NCBI GenBank assembly: GCA_021521415.1
Contig: JAIQDT010000303.1
Coordinates: 1-64,000 of the forward strand
Origin: Bidens hawaiensis
Lineage: Eukaryota > Streptophyta > Magnoliopsida > Asterales > Asteraceae
Length of the DNA stretch: 64,000 nucleotides
Direction: 5' to 3'
Each line of letters starts with the position of its first letter. Position 1 is the first letter of the stretch. Below, one piece after another: positions 37,462 through 49,638 of this stretch. A program made the position numbers and the translations under genes. Below the pieces are notes generated by a model. The model did no database searches. It was not told the origin of the DNA and worked only from the letters and a program-made list of their open reading frames with translations.

Positions 37462-37828
37462 CGTTCAAACAAAGATTCACTGGTATGAGTTTGAAAACCC
37501 TAGAAGAAATCGAAGGATGTGGGGGTTGAAGGATCTGCTGGTATTTGGTGTATAAGTGAAGAAATCGAAGGACGTTCCATCTTTATGCAGGGGGCAATGG
37601 TGCTATTTCGGAACCACTGGGTTAAAAGACGAAAATACCCTAGAAGATATGACACCAAACGGTGAAAACTAACGGACGTTCATGTTTGGGGGCACCCGGG
37701 TACTAAAAAAACAACCTCAGGGGGCAATGGTGCTATTTCGGAACCACTGGGGGCAAACGTGCTAGTTTGACAAACCACAGGGGGCAAACGGGCAATTAAC
37801 TCTTTATATTTTTACACACACATACAAA

Positions 37829-37871
<43 letters not shown>

Positions 37872-38531
37872 ATGATCTAATATTTAATGTTATACACCGC
37901 CTGAACGAGCTCCAAGTTTTTAAGAAAGCTCATTGTCGACGTGATGACACTTTTGATAGTGTGGTGGCAGAGCGTCAATACGTATGTATTTATTAAAGTA
38001 TATTTTTCACATATATTTATTAAAGTATATTTTTCAAATATATTAATCATATTTTGTGTTGTTGTAAAATATAAAATGAATTAAGGAGAGAGATCGAGGA
38101 GCAAAGCGAGCCTAATAGCGAACGAATTTGAAAAAAATTGATGAGCCGATTTCAAATGCGTCGGAATATTTGAAAAGGTATTGGGTCGTCGACGCGGGTG
38201 TACGAGAGGTATCGGGCCTAAACCTTCTATAGCCGCATCTTCGAGTTTCGCGGATCAATGTGATAAGGAGCCGACACCACAGCCATTCTTTACACCGGTA
38301 AAAAATATATATATTTTTTATCTTGTTAATTTGGTTTAGGTAATTTTGACCCATACATGTTCGTAATTAATTATTCCTTTTACTTATAGGCACAACTAGA
38401 TCGAATTTTTAGCGACCCGGAGTTTCTAGCTTGTATGTCACAACATAATGCCTCGGCCTCATCGAACAAGGTATCAAGGAATCATGATGATCTATTCGAC
38501 CATGACGACATGGATGAGGAAGAGTGAGAGT

Positions 38532-38770
38532 ATTTTAGCGGCGACATGTGACTATTAGTCGCCGCTAAAACCCTGTATATTAGCGGCGAAATATATTATT
38601 AGCGGCGACATAGTATTAGCGGCGACGAATTATTAGCGGCGACTGACACTTATCAGCGGCGACATGTGACTATTAGCGACAAATTATTAGCGGCGACCTA
38701 TCGCCGCTAATACTATTAGCGGCGATTTTCATAACTATTAGCGGCGACATATGTCGCCGCTAATACGCAA
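38532..38770. repeat. Right subterminal repeats of the CACTA element
   Basis: About twelve copies of TTAGCGGCGAC in both directions, some degenerate. Bases 38736-38765 are a perfect 30-nt palindrome built from two of them around CATATG. Far denser than at the left end. Confidence 0.9.
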
Positions 38771-38958
38771 TTTTCTTGTAGTGACAATACGTGATGACAC
38801 ATAGTCAATCACACGAAATGGCGCGGTTTGGCATACCCACAACCATTTCCCGTAGCAGGAACCATAGCATATCTAAAATAGATCCATACGCCTCCTAATA
38901 GTTATGGGCCACAGCTACCCTTAAAAGACGCCGTGAACTGATCTCTCTGTCACTACAA

Positions 38959-39259
38959 ATAGACATATCATGTCATTTTTATTGTTGGTATTATTTTCTT
39001 CTAGTATGATAATTACTGTACGTTTACAAGTTATTGCAGTATATGTTTGATTTTATTATAGTACTATTCACTCAAATAATTTCTTATGTATTGTCAAAAA
39101 GAAAACTGTTCCTCTCTATAAGGATTTCTTTACATCTCGTTTTGTTATTTAGATTAACTATATATTAATTATTATGTTAGGGTTGATTTAATGATCATCA
39201 CTGTTACTAATGATTTAAACTAATACATATACTACGTATAAGTTCAAATATGCATAGAC

Positions 39260-39309
<50 letters not shown>

Positions 39310-41311
39310 GCCCCTTAAGTGAAACGGATCCTTTTAAGGGTAACAGAAACGGTGGTACAACATAAACACATGATAGACATAATCCACATAATAGGAATCT
39401 TATAAGCGAATATTTCTACATGAAATTCACCATTATGTTTGTGACTGTAATTGTCAATTGCATCGCGGTCGTGTCCTAGTGTTTCTCATAAATGCGTTTA
39501 ACATTTTACGAAAAATGACGATGAACATACGGATAATATGGCGGGCATGATTCAAAGAAATTCACATAAATTAGTGAATAGTAACTGATGTAGTAGCGAA
39601 TTTAACACTCATCAGAGATAAGGTTCACATTTACTTGGTCGAAATGCTCTACGACTCAATCAGAACTAATCTATAGATAGAATTCCCAAAAACAGATGTA
39701 CACATAATTCACAATTGTGTTCTAGACCATAATTGTCAATTACTTTATAATTGTGCCCTAATGGTCCTCCCACAAATCCTTAACGGAAGAACGAATCAGA
39801 TCAATCAGATGGACACTAATATGCACAATAGGAATCCCATAAGCACACCTTTGTAAATGCAATTCAAAATTATGTTCCGGACCATAATTGCTAATTACCT
39901 TAAAACGGTGTTCTAACGGTTCTCCCATACAACATCTTAATGATCTATCCAGCCATACAGAAGATTGGCGGTGAATTCTATCTCTCATCTTAACACTAGT
40001 CTTGGTTGTTTCCCTCAAAAATATATTAGGAGGTTTATGGACAGCAGGAAAGTTACCGATACTTATGTCTCTTACTGAGATATTGTAAGCCAAAACTAAG
40101 ACACTAGCCAAAACATTGTAAAATTAACTTGTGAATTCTAACCATATACTTAATCCTAAAAGACGTACGAGATTAGGTTTCCTAATAAGCAAACAACGGT
40201 TTTGGAGATGACATGTCAGAAACAACAGTAAAAAGTAATACGGTACTGAGTCTAACAAATCCAACCCAATGATAATGTCAAAGGCACTCGTATGCTTCAG
40301 ACAAACAAATAGGTATCTTAGATTGACTTTATGGCGTATAAATCCTGCTTTAAAATTATTCTGCCCGAGCTAAGTATCATAATAACTTAATTTATTTTTA
40401 TTAAGAAAGTAGTCATGTGCACGTATATATACATCATAACATTTTTGAAACATTGCTGATATAGAAAATGGTAATTAGATCATCTTAGATTCCTAATAAT
40501 GAATAAATGCCTCATTTTTAAAACATGTCCATATACATCTTATGTAATAATTACTCGTCCCTTAATATAATCTAATTCAGGTTTTAAATATAGCATACTT
40601 CTAGATTTGAATATCTTCATGAAGGATTTTGAATAAAATATTTCACAAAATGTTTACTTAGTGAAAAGGTACATAAAAGTGTACTTTTATGAAAACAGTT
40701 AGAACCGCTAAATAAATGAAATTGACAAGCAACGAGGTTGGTCGTGTATCATCTCCTATATTTTTAGTTCGACAACATTGTTTATAATCAAAATGCATTA
40801 TTATGGCATGTTCATTTTAAATTACATAGTCTTATTTGATTAACAAAAGTTGATGTTTTGAAGGGAAATAATTAAATTGACATCGGAAAAAAATGAATGT
40901 TAGTTTTTTTTTCTTATTTTCTTTATTTATTCTTATTTAAAAAAAGAAAGTGTTTTATCACATCAGGTTTTAGTTTCACTTACAAATCAAATTAGTTAAA
41001 AGCATAAAATGTTGTTAGTATGTGTACATAGGCGTGGTTAGCAGAACGTGGTCGTAAAAAATTCACCTTCGAGAGTGAAGTTCGGTAACAGCATGGCGGT
41101 GGTTGTTATTGAAGTAATGTTAAAGAGGCATCTACTAGTAGGGGAAAATCATCAAGAATAACGAAGGTGGATAAGAAAAGACATCTACCTAAATTCTAAC
41201 CTATCAAAATTTAGACTTTAGACGTACCTAAGTCCTAATCTACCCATTCCCACACAAGCCTAATTACTATGTTAAAGTTTTCTACAGAAAAGAGCCTTTG
41301 CTCAGATACCA
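38959..41311. other. Non-coding interval, possibly internal DNA of the old repeat
   Basis: No recognised protein. A (TTA)n microsatellite lies at 39263-39309. The minus-strand frame at 39758-40111 has no known domain. A minus-strand TGGTATCTGAGC near 41290 is a possible primer site. The rest is AT-rich and looks decayed. Confidence 0.45.
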
Positions 41312-41980
41312 TAACTATAGCATCCCAACTCAAAATGGGATGACATGTCACAATATACAGAGGTATACAAAGACAGAAGACATAATTCGACTATATAACA
41401 ATCTTCATAACCATCATAAAGTTTAATTCACTCTCTCCATCCCGCCCAAAAGTTTACGGTATGAGCAGAATGCCAAGTATGGAATATAGGATCGAGTAAA
41501 AATAAAATGCTTTCGGTAAAGAGTGTAATTTAAGAAAAAAAAAACACAGTGGCGGTAGTAAAAAAGTTCCGGTAATAGTAAAAACAATTTTGATAAACGG
41601 TACACAATAAAGAAAACAGTTTCGCATAAAAAGTAAGTTAAAACACTTTCAGATAAGTCAAAACGATAACGTGTGAGTCAAATAGTAACAGATAATCTAG
41701 ACAACATATAATTCATAACAATAACAAAAAAATCATAACATGTAGTTTAAACAGAAAGAGATAGTTCATATCATACGGGTGTACCCATGAACCGACAGAA
41801 ACATATCTTACAATACGTGATGGCACACAGTCAATCCCACGAAATAGCGCGGGTTTGAATACCTATAACCATTTCCCATAGAAGAAACCGTAGCATATCT
41901 AGGACTGATCCATACGCCTCCTGATATATATGGGCCACACCTACCCAGTAGAAGCACCGTGAACTGATCTCTCCATCATG
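41312..41980 (-). repeat. Old LTR-like repeat, copy B, uninterrupted
   Basis: Matches 26095-26610 joined to 38784-38958. At about 41808-41820 it reads ATCTTACAATACGTGATG, the sequence expected before the CACTA insertion. Frames on the minus strand within it (41423-41605 and 41831-42085) match no known protein. Confidence 0.8.
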
Positions 41981-42678
41981 GAAGGAGCATATGTTGTTTA
42001 AACCACAACAACGTGCTCGTGGGACACTCCACGAGAAGCTAGAACTCAGGGTTATAGAGCACATAAACATATAATTTTGAAGCATTTAAAAATTCGGTAT
42101 CGGGACAAGCGATAATAAGTCAAATCAGTTTTAAATCTACTGCATTCTTGTTTTTGTCAAAACATAATGAACAATTAACATATTACTGACCAACGTAAAA
42201 CATATCGGTAAACTGAGAGCAACATGAAGCCAACACATCTTGGTTAATAGTATTGATATAATGGCCGGGTGTTTATATATAGGAAGTACCGCAGCGCATT
42301 CCCACTCCCAGATATGTTATCAAAGTTCCTTTTTCCCATGATGTTCGAAATTCATATTACTTCCCTTGAACATATTGGTTTCAAGGTCTTGTTGAAGTGA
42401 AACCAACTGATAGTAAGAACCACTAAATGAACAGAAAGCCAAAGATGTTAAGAGTTTCATGTGTTAGTCAACAGGGTTTATCACAATTGAAACAAATAAT
42501 GAAGGAGAGAGTAAGGATCCGTACCTTAATAATTGATTTTCAAATATGTCTGATTCATTCTTTAAAAGGGGTCGTGATAGCCTATAAATAATTTATGTTT
42601 GATGAGATATACTTCTATCTTTTGAATTTGTGAGGCCTCTTAGCAATATCATTTAATTTAACGTTAACTGTTAGATGT
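41981..42678. other. Intergenic, no gene seen
   Basis: AT-rich sequence between copy B and the next LTR. No frame, RNA gene or clear repeat structure was recognised. Confidence 0.4.
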
Positions 42679-44432
42679 TGTCACAGCCTTGACCCCTATA
42701 CCCCGAGAGGGGAGTCATAAATATCGAGTGGCGGTATCGGTGTTTATTAAAATAATTTGCATTGGATATTTCATCAGGATCAGAGAGAGAGAGAGAGAGA
42801 GAGAGTTTATAGAAGCACCATGATTCTTATTTCACAAAGTGAGATTAAAACCCATTTTTATAAAAGCACCATGATTCTTATTTCATAAAGTGGGATTAAA
42901 ATCCATTTTTATACAAGCATAAGTTTTATCGGGATAAACCCTAATTTACAAAACACATTTCTTTATTCTGGTGAAAAGCCACTTATTAAAGCTGGAAGCC
43001 TGCATGTATCATTTCGTTTTCTCTAACAAGTCACCTGAAACATGTTTACAAATATTTGATCAGCAGGAAATACTAGTGAGTATATTCATTTGTAAATGAT
43101 ATTTTATAGTTACATCATTAAGATGTTTTTTTTATCTTTCTGCTTACAAATTACAGAAAGTTACTTGTCACTCGACCATATCTGTGACTGTCGTCATATT
43201 ACTTATTGGCTAACACTTGTCCAATAAGTAACGTATAATTGTCCAGTAGGCAAGCATTGTATACAAAACCCCACAATACCAGTAGTAACCACCCTGTAAG
43301 TCTAAAGAGTCTTAATCACTGTAATGTAAAATAAAATCCTTTAAAAATATATTTAAAAACATTTGAATTATCTGTCATGAGTTTAATAGGTTTAGAAAAA
43401 CATAATGACAGCATTGAAAAATCAATTGTCTCACGTAAAATGCGAGTTGTATAAAAACTCGAATATCTCACCTTGAAAGTTTATAATTAACAAGCCTCCT
43501 GATATTAAGCACCTTAGTTAAGCACAATGTAGTATATCTACGTTAGTATAAACCCCATAATTATAATGATAATCACGAGACTAGAAACTTTACACGATTG
43601 CACAATGTCTTACCTTGTTCAGACAGAACCTTTGGATTCGCGTATAAAAGTTTCTTTGATCGGAGAGGGTATCGTTACGACTACTCGGGTATTATACCAA
43701 CTTCTAATATGTGAGAAACAAAGAATGAGATGTGAAAAGTGTGTGAGAAGTGAAGGATGATTTCTTCCCTATTTATATCCGATTTTTGGTCCAATCGCGA
43801 ATCGCGATGGACCTATAATAAGGCCATCGCGTATTTCAACTAGACCTATAGCCCTTGCGAGTCAGCCCTAGCTATGCCATGTGGCAGACACCGTGTCTCG
43901 TATGCGTAACCTCTACGTCGCGTACCGCGATGGTTACTTAAGGGTCCTTCGCGTATCATGACAACCGTAATAATTTCTAGTTAACTTACACTTCATCGCG
44001 TATCGTGACGAGACTTATCTAAATCCATTGCCTAGCGCGATGGGAGGATATTTAAAAATCTTAATTTTACTCAAAAATACTAAGGCGACCCTTAGCGGTG
44101 TGAGCGTGCGAAGTGCAAAGTGCATCATCAAAGGTGCACATTACGCTCATCGCACTTTGCCCAATCCCGTGCCCGTGTGCGTGCACATTGGGTGCTTCGC
44201 ACCATCTACTAGGACCACTGAGTGTGTCTTGTCATGCAAGAATATTATCATACGAGCTCTCTTTCTTATAAAGAGGTTACAATTTTTGTAATCTAGCAAT
44301 GTGGGACAAGAACTTACATTCTTATTTATTCCAAGTTGTAAGCATTCCATTTTCTTTCCTCAATCAATGTGGGATGGCATTCACTTGTTTTATTTCTTCA
44401 CTTTTCCTTTAATTATTTTATGGTTTGTTATA
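42679..44432 (-). repeat. 3' LTR of chromovirus element 1
   Basis: On the plus strand it runs from TGTCACAGCC to TGTTATA, about 1754 bp. On the minus strand it follows the end of pol and a purine-rich stretch GATAAGGAGCGAAGAC. GATATAAATAGGG near 43775 (minus) is the likely TATA box. A (GA)n run lies at 42786-42805. The U3 part (43790-44050) carries repeated CATCGCG-type palindromes. The first base pairs of the minus-strand start are mutated (TATAACA for TGTAACA). Confidence 0.7.
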
Positions 44433-44468
44433 GTCTTCGCTCCTTATCTAAAATCTCATTCTTGAGAT

Positions 44469-47400
44469 CTATTGGAATAGGTGTGGATACTTCCGTTTCA
44501 TTTCCGATTCCAATTCCCAAGTATATTCTGGTCCACGTCTTAAATCCCACTTCACTTTAACCTAAACTATTCTCTTATTCTTGAGATTATTGATCTTTCT
44601 ATCTTCAATTTGTAATGGATTGTCAACGAATTTCAACTTTTCGTTTAACTTTATATCTTGAAGGGGTACTTTTAGTGATTCATCAGCTAAGCATTTCCTT
44701 AAGTTGCTTATATGAAATACATCATGTATGCATGTCATTTCTTTTTGTAATTCTAGCTGATAGGCTATTGATCCAATTATTTTGATAATTTGGAACGGTC
44801 CAACAATCCTTGGACTCAACTTTCCTTTCTTAACGAATCGGACTACTCCTTTCCATGGGGATACCTTTAGCAGCACTTTATCTCTTATTTGAAATTCTAA
44901 TGGTTTGCGTCGATGATCTGCACAACTTTTTTGACGATCTCGTACAGTCTTTAATCTTTCCTTGACTAGATTTATCTTGTCAATAGTTTCTTGTATGATT
45001 TCTAGACCTGATAGTTGGTTTCCTCCTATTTCTGCCCAACACACCGGAGTTCTACACTTTCATCCATAAAGTGCTTCAAATGGGGCATCATTAATGCTTG
45101 TATGATAGCTGTTATTATAGGAGAATTCTATTTATGGTAAATGGTCATCCCAATTTCCCCAATATCTATCACACATACTCTTAGCATGTCTTTCAATGTT
45201 TGTATGGTCCTTTAACTTTGACCTTCAGTCTGTGGATGGTATGCTGTACTCAAGTTTAATTTTGTTCCCATGGCTATTTGGAAACTTTTTCAAAAATGAG
45301 AAGTAAAACGGCTATCCTGATCAGATACAATGGATAATGGAACTACATGTAATGAGACAACTTTGTCTAGACGCAATTTAGCTAATTGTTCCATTTTAAA
45401 AGTTTCCTTCATTTGTATTAAATGAGCTGACTTTGTTAATCTATACACAATCACCCAGATTGTGTCATTACCTCTTCTTGTTGTAGGTAATTTAGTAACA
45501 AAATCCGTTGTTATTAATTCCCATTTCCATTCCGGCATTTCCAATTGTTGAAGTATTCTTGATAGCTTTTGATATTCATGTTTAACTTGTGAACAAGTTA
45601 TGCATTTCAAAACATAATTAGTTATATCCGTTTTCATCCCTATCCACCAATATGTTTTCTTAAAATCTTGATACATTTGATCCTTTCGAGGATGCATTGT
45701 ATACTTAGATATATGAGCTTCTTCGAGAATCCTTTCTCGTAGATTTCCTATGATTGGTACCCATATTCTGTTATCTATTCGGAGAATTTCGTCACTTCCT
45801 TGAACCAGTTGATCAATGGTACCATTTCTTTTCTCATCAACAATGTTCTTTCCTTCTATTGCTTGTTTCTGAGCGTTTTTCACTTTATTAATTAAATTGA
45901 TCTGAAGTTCTAACCTTAGAGCTGGTACTCTTTTAGGTTTCTCATGCTCTTTTCTGCTTAATGCATCGGCTACTACATTAGCCTTACCTTCACGATATTG
46001 GATTTCACAATCATAGTCGCTAAGAATTTCCATCAAGCGTCTTTGCCTCGTGTTGAGCTCCTTTTGCCTAAAAATATATTTTAAACTTTTATGATATGTG
46101 AATACAGTAAACTTACTACCATACAAATAACGTCTCCAGATTTTTAGGGAAAAAATTATTGCCCCTAATTCTAAATCATGAGTTGTGTAATTCTTTTCAT
46201 GCTTCTTCAATTGTCTGGATGCGTAAGCAATAACTTTTTTCATGTTGCATTAATACGCATCCCGATCCTAATTTGGAATCATCACAACAAATTGTGAAAT
46301 CTTCAGTTCCTTTTGGTAGTGCAAGCATTGCTGCATTTGTTAACTTTTGCTTCAAAGTTACAAAAGCTTCTTCTTGCTTGGGTCCCCATTTAAACTTGAC
46401 ATTTTACATGTTAACTTTGTTAATGGAACTGCTATTCGGAAAAAATCTTGAAGAAGCATCTATAAAATCCTGATAATCCTAAGAAACTTCGAATTTCTTT
46501 AAGAGTTTTAGGAATTTCCCATTTAGTGAAGGCTTTTATTTTGGCCGGGTCCACATGAACACCTTCATGGTTAATCAAGTGACCTAGAAATTGTACTTCT
46601 TGTAACCAAAACTCACACTTTGAGAACTTAGCATAAAGCTTCTCTTTTCTCAACAGTGTTAAAAGTGTATAAAGATTTTTGACATGATCATTACTAGTTT
46701 TGGAATAAATAAGTATATCATCTATAAAAACAACGACAAGTTTATCCAGATACGGTTTATATATCGGATTCATCATATCCATGAATGCAGCTGGTGCATT
46801 GGTTAGACCAAACGAAATAATTTTAAACTCGTAGTGATGATATCATGTTTTGAAAGCAGTTTTATGAATGTCTTATTCTTGCACTTTTAATTGATGGTAT
46901 CCTGAGCGTAAGTCGACCTTTGAAAAATATCGAGTTCCTTGAAGTTGATCAAATAAATCATCAATTCTCGGTAGTGGACACCGATTCTTAATTGTGACGT
47001 TATTCAACTCTCTATAGTCAATACGCATACGCGTCGACCCATCTTTCTTTTTTAACAAACAGTATTGGTGCTTCCCAAGGTGATGAACTTGGTTGTATAA
47101 AACCTTTTTCTAGGAATTCTTCTTATTTCCTTTTTCAATTCTAAGTTTTCTGTTGGTGCTAATCGATATGGTGCTTTAGCAATTGGTGCTGTTCCTAGTA
47201 TCACATTAATTCTACATTCTACTTCACGATTAGGCGGTTTTCCAGGTAAATCTTCTGGGAAGACATCAGAATATTCTGATACTATCGAAATTTCTTTTAG
47301 CTCTTTTACTTTGGCGCTAATGATTACAAAAATCATATATACTACACCTTGCTATTTTAGGTAGTTTGTCACTTTCATTACCGATATAAACTTTGTAGGT

Positions 47401-47760
47401 CTATAAACTTTGTCTCCTTGAATTGCAATAATCTCTACTGTTGAAGTATGAATCTCAATAGAATTCTTATTACATAGGATTCGAGCATGATTGGCTGCTA
47501 ACCAGTCCATTCCTAATATAACTTCGAATCCAACCAAATTCATTGGAAGCAAATTTGCTTTAAACTTGTGACCTTGTAAGTTAATATTTTCTTCTTGAAG
47601 TACTTCATGAATATGAGTGGAATTTCTATCGGCTGTTTCTACTGTGCGGACTTGATTAAGTTTGGTTAATGGTTGATTTAGGGCTTGACAAAATTCATGT
47701 TTATGAAACTTTGATTTGCTCCAGAACCAAAAAGTACTTTAGCTTAAACGTCATTAATAA
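44469..47760 (-). pseudogene. pol of chromovirus element 1, many breaks
   Basis: All parts can be followed in order. Protease: FEVILGMDWLAANHARI (47552-47352). [19 protein letters not shown] and [13 protein letters not shown] (47058-46873), FIDDILIYSKT and FLGLSGFYR (46782-46432). RNase [14 protein letters not shown] to [10 protein letters not shown], then integrase with [15 protein letters not shown] (46243-45290). Integrase C-terminus: PRIVGPFQIIKIIGSIAYQL and IHDVFHISNLRK (45044-44562). Past a TAG at 44564-44562 the same frame gives a chromodomain, VKWDLRRGPEYTWELE, ending at TAG 44471-44469. The chromodomain and motif set fit the Tekay/Del group of chromoviruses. At least five frame changes or stops separate the blocks. 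Confidence 0.9.
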
Positions 47761-47865
47761 GAAACGTACCTGCAATGGCGTCCGAAATCAGTGCAGTAAG
47801 TTAAAAGGCTCGCACATTCTTCTTAGGTCCGTCTGTATTCTTGGCTTTTTTATCAGGCACCTTTG

Positions 47866-48920
47866 TTAACTTTGGGCATTATGGACGGATCTGGCCAAGT
47901 TCTCCGTAGTTTTAGCAAACACAGTTTTCTTTTCTTCCACATCCTTCATCTGTATGACCAACCATCTTGCAATAGTTGCAGTACTTAGTCTTTTTAAAAG
48001 CGCATCTCCCTGAATGCCTCTTTCTATAGATTTTGCTGAAAGGCTGAACATAGGATTGCCATTCTCCTTCCTTTCGAAATTCTTGTGTAATTTTCTAGGC
48101 TAGATACTTCTTTTTGTCCTCTTCCTGTGTTCGGATTAATCTGTATGTCATGGTATTGGCTAGCTCAACTGCTTCCTCTATAGTCTGAGGTCTAACAGAC
48201 TTAACCAGATCACAGATTTCACTTACTAATCCCCAAATATAACGAGAAATTAGTTCTAATTCTGGAGAAGCCAAAGCCTGTACTATTCTTGAATATTCAA
48301 AGAATTTTGTCATATACTCACGACATTTCATACCTTCCATCTTGTAGTTTAAGAACATAGCAGCAATCTTTTCTCTTTTATGTGGAGGAAAGAATTTCCT
48401 TTCTACTATTTCTTTGAATTCTCCCCAGGTCATAGTGTAAACTATGATATTTCCTTTTACCTAGAGGACTACATTCCACCATTCTAATGCTTCATTAATG
48501 AAGAGATTAGAAGCATTCAATATTCTTCTTCAGCACGTTTACTGATTCTAATAGCAGCTTCTGTCTTTTCTAACAAGCGTAGTGCTGAAATAGCTCCTTC
48601 ATTTGCAGAAAATTTGGTTGGCTTATAGGCCAAGAAATCCTTGTAAGTAGAACCATTTGTTTTGACATTTTGGGTAATCTATTTCTATTTCCTGTATTCA
48701 TACTGTTACTAGTCTCAATGTCAGACTTTCGTTTGTTGCTCTCGGTCTTATCCCTAATTACAATTACTGGTTGCCTAATGGCTTGAGCAATTTGAGGAAT
48801 TTCTTCAGGGATTCTCTGAGCTATCATATTTTCAATAGCATTCATATTCAGAGGATTTTCTAGATTGGAATTATTTTGGTTTTCATGGTTGTTATGGTTA
48901 GAAGAAACTTCATACGACAT
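47866..48920 (-). pseudogene. gag of chromovirus element 1, broken
   Basis: Starts at ATG 48920 (MSYEVSSNHNN) with an Asn-rich N-terminus. The capsid part is MTWGEFKEIVERKFFPPHKREK, FFEYSRIVQALASPEL and QTIEEAVELANTMTYRLI (48433-48095). The nucleocapsid (48051-47866) has lost most zinc-knuckle residues. Frame breaks lie near 48570 and 48095. Confidence 0.85.
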
Positions 48921-48999
48921 CTGAATTCTAAACAAGAAAGGAATATTAATGTCATAATTAATTAATAAAGTAAGCAAGATATTAACACATGAGCACAAA

Positions 49000-49204
49000 A
49001 TGTATTAATGTATAAGCACAGAATATGTCAAAATCATCGATCATTGCGACATTTACTCTTATGTGTGTGTGTGTGTTTGTGTGTGTGCGTGTGTATATAT
49101 ATATATATGCATCATCATATTATTTTACATGTAATCTATATTTTCTACATATTCAATACATGCATACACGTCATTTTTTTACAAGCAAGAAATTACGATA
49201 ATGA

Positions 49205-49245
<41 letters not shown>

Positions 49246-49638
49246 TAGTCTTCATATGTAGGGTTCTCGATCATAATATCTCCAAGTGATATCTTCCTTA
49301 ATACTTCTCAGTCTATTGCCGGTGTTAATCAATTCTTCCCCATACTGATGATGTTCTGTTGTCATATCCGTGTCATTGTGGAGTAATTGGACGTCTCGGC
49401 TTGCAACGGTTGTCATCATGGTGTGGAATTGCCAATCATTAGGTGTCCACCAATCTTCTAACTGATATTGGTTAATAAGGTCATCAAGGGAGGAGTATAT
49501 TCTCTTGGTCTTGATTGGGTATGGTTAGGTTGATCGAGGTTCTTGCACCTATATCATCAATTATGGGTGGAAAAATTTCACATTGATCTAGGCATCTACC
49601 TAGTCTTTCTTGCATAGGTATTTGAGTAGGGGGTTGTG
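49000..49638. other. Leader of element 1 and microsatellites
   Basis: Holds (GT)n(TA)n runs at 49060-49110 and 49204-49241 and otherwise non-coding DNA. No 5' LTR or primer site for element 1 is seen; the plus-strand LTR starts at 49639 instead. Confidence 0.5.

Larger units (their letters stand above)
33412..37802 (-). mobile_element. Mutator-like element, 4391 bp, apparently intact
   Basis: Both ends begin GAGTTAATTGCCCGTTTGCC and continue as near-identical inverted repeats of roughly 230-330 bp. A perfect 9-bp target duplication TTTATATTT is at 33403-33411 and 37803-37811. The single transposase gene reads on the minus strand with no stop. The left arm holds two direct copies of a 130-bp unit (33463-33592 and 33593-33722, differing at one base by eye); the right arm holds one copy plus a 33-bp piece. 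High arm identity points to a recent insertion and possible mobility. Confidence 0.95.
32525..38527 (+). pseudogene. CACTA second gene (Ptta/En/Spm plant transposase, TNPA-like), broken
   Basis: Six exons can be proposed: 32525-32618, 32730-32978, 33062-33395, about 37890-37981, 38086-38297 and 38390-38527. Exon 2 has RRKGRGPAKNKKFVAA and, after a one-base frame change in a G-run near 32802, LIFDRSATFIPIGEVADIF. Exon 3 has ISKRYRDRKSKAKGHYK, EENWKKSVDLFQT and NRGG followed by SYSSYGYKN. Exon 4 has RLNELQVFKKAHCRRDDTFD. Exon 6 ends with an acidic tail at TGA 38525-38527, just before the right subterminal repeats. A TAA after QEIE in exon 3 and a G15 run at 33347-33361 also disturb it. The family binds subterminal repeats. 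The Mutator-like element sits in intron 3, 16 bp after the donor. Confidence 0.8.
26611..38783 (+). mobile_element. CACTA (En/Spm-type) transposon, 12.2 kb, with a nested Mutator-like element
   Basis: The left end starts CACTATAAAAAAACTCGTAT and the right end, reverse-complemented, CACTACAAGAAAATTGCGTA; both continue into TTAGCGGCGACAT. The 3-bp target duplication ACA is at 26608-26610 and 38784-38786. Copy B of the host repeat shows the empty site with one ACA near 41814. Inside are a TNP2-type transposase and a second TNPA/Ptta-type gene in the same direction, the usual two-gene plan. Both are broken, so this copy is not autonomous. It is interrupted by the element at 33412-37802. Confidence 0.95.
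26078..38958 (-). repeat. Old LTR-like repeat, copy A, split by the CACTA element
   Basis: 26095-26610 and 38784-38958 together match 41330-41980 (copy B), for example ATCTTCATAACCATCATAAA, AACGATAACGTGTGAGT and ATCATACGG. The two parts are separated exactly by the CACTA element. Copy B is preceded on its left by a minus-strand sequence TGGTATCTGAGC, one mismatch from a Met-tRNA primer site, so both copies may be LTRs of one minus-strand element with internal DNA 38959-41311. Confidence 0.7.

Noticed and set aside
44028..44291. 87-codon gene in a U3 region
   Set aside because: Covers LTR sequence that recurs, diverged, near 57490-57660 without keeping the frame.
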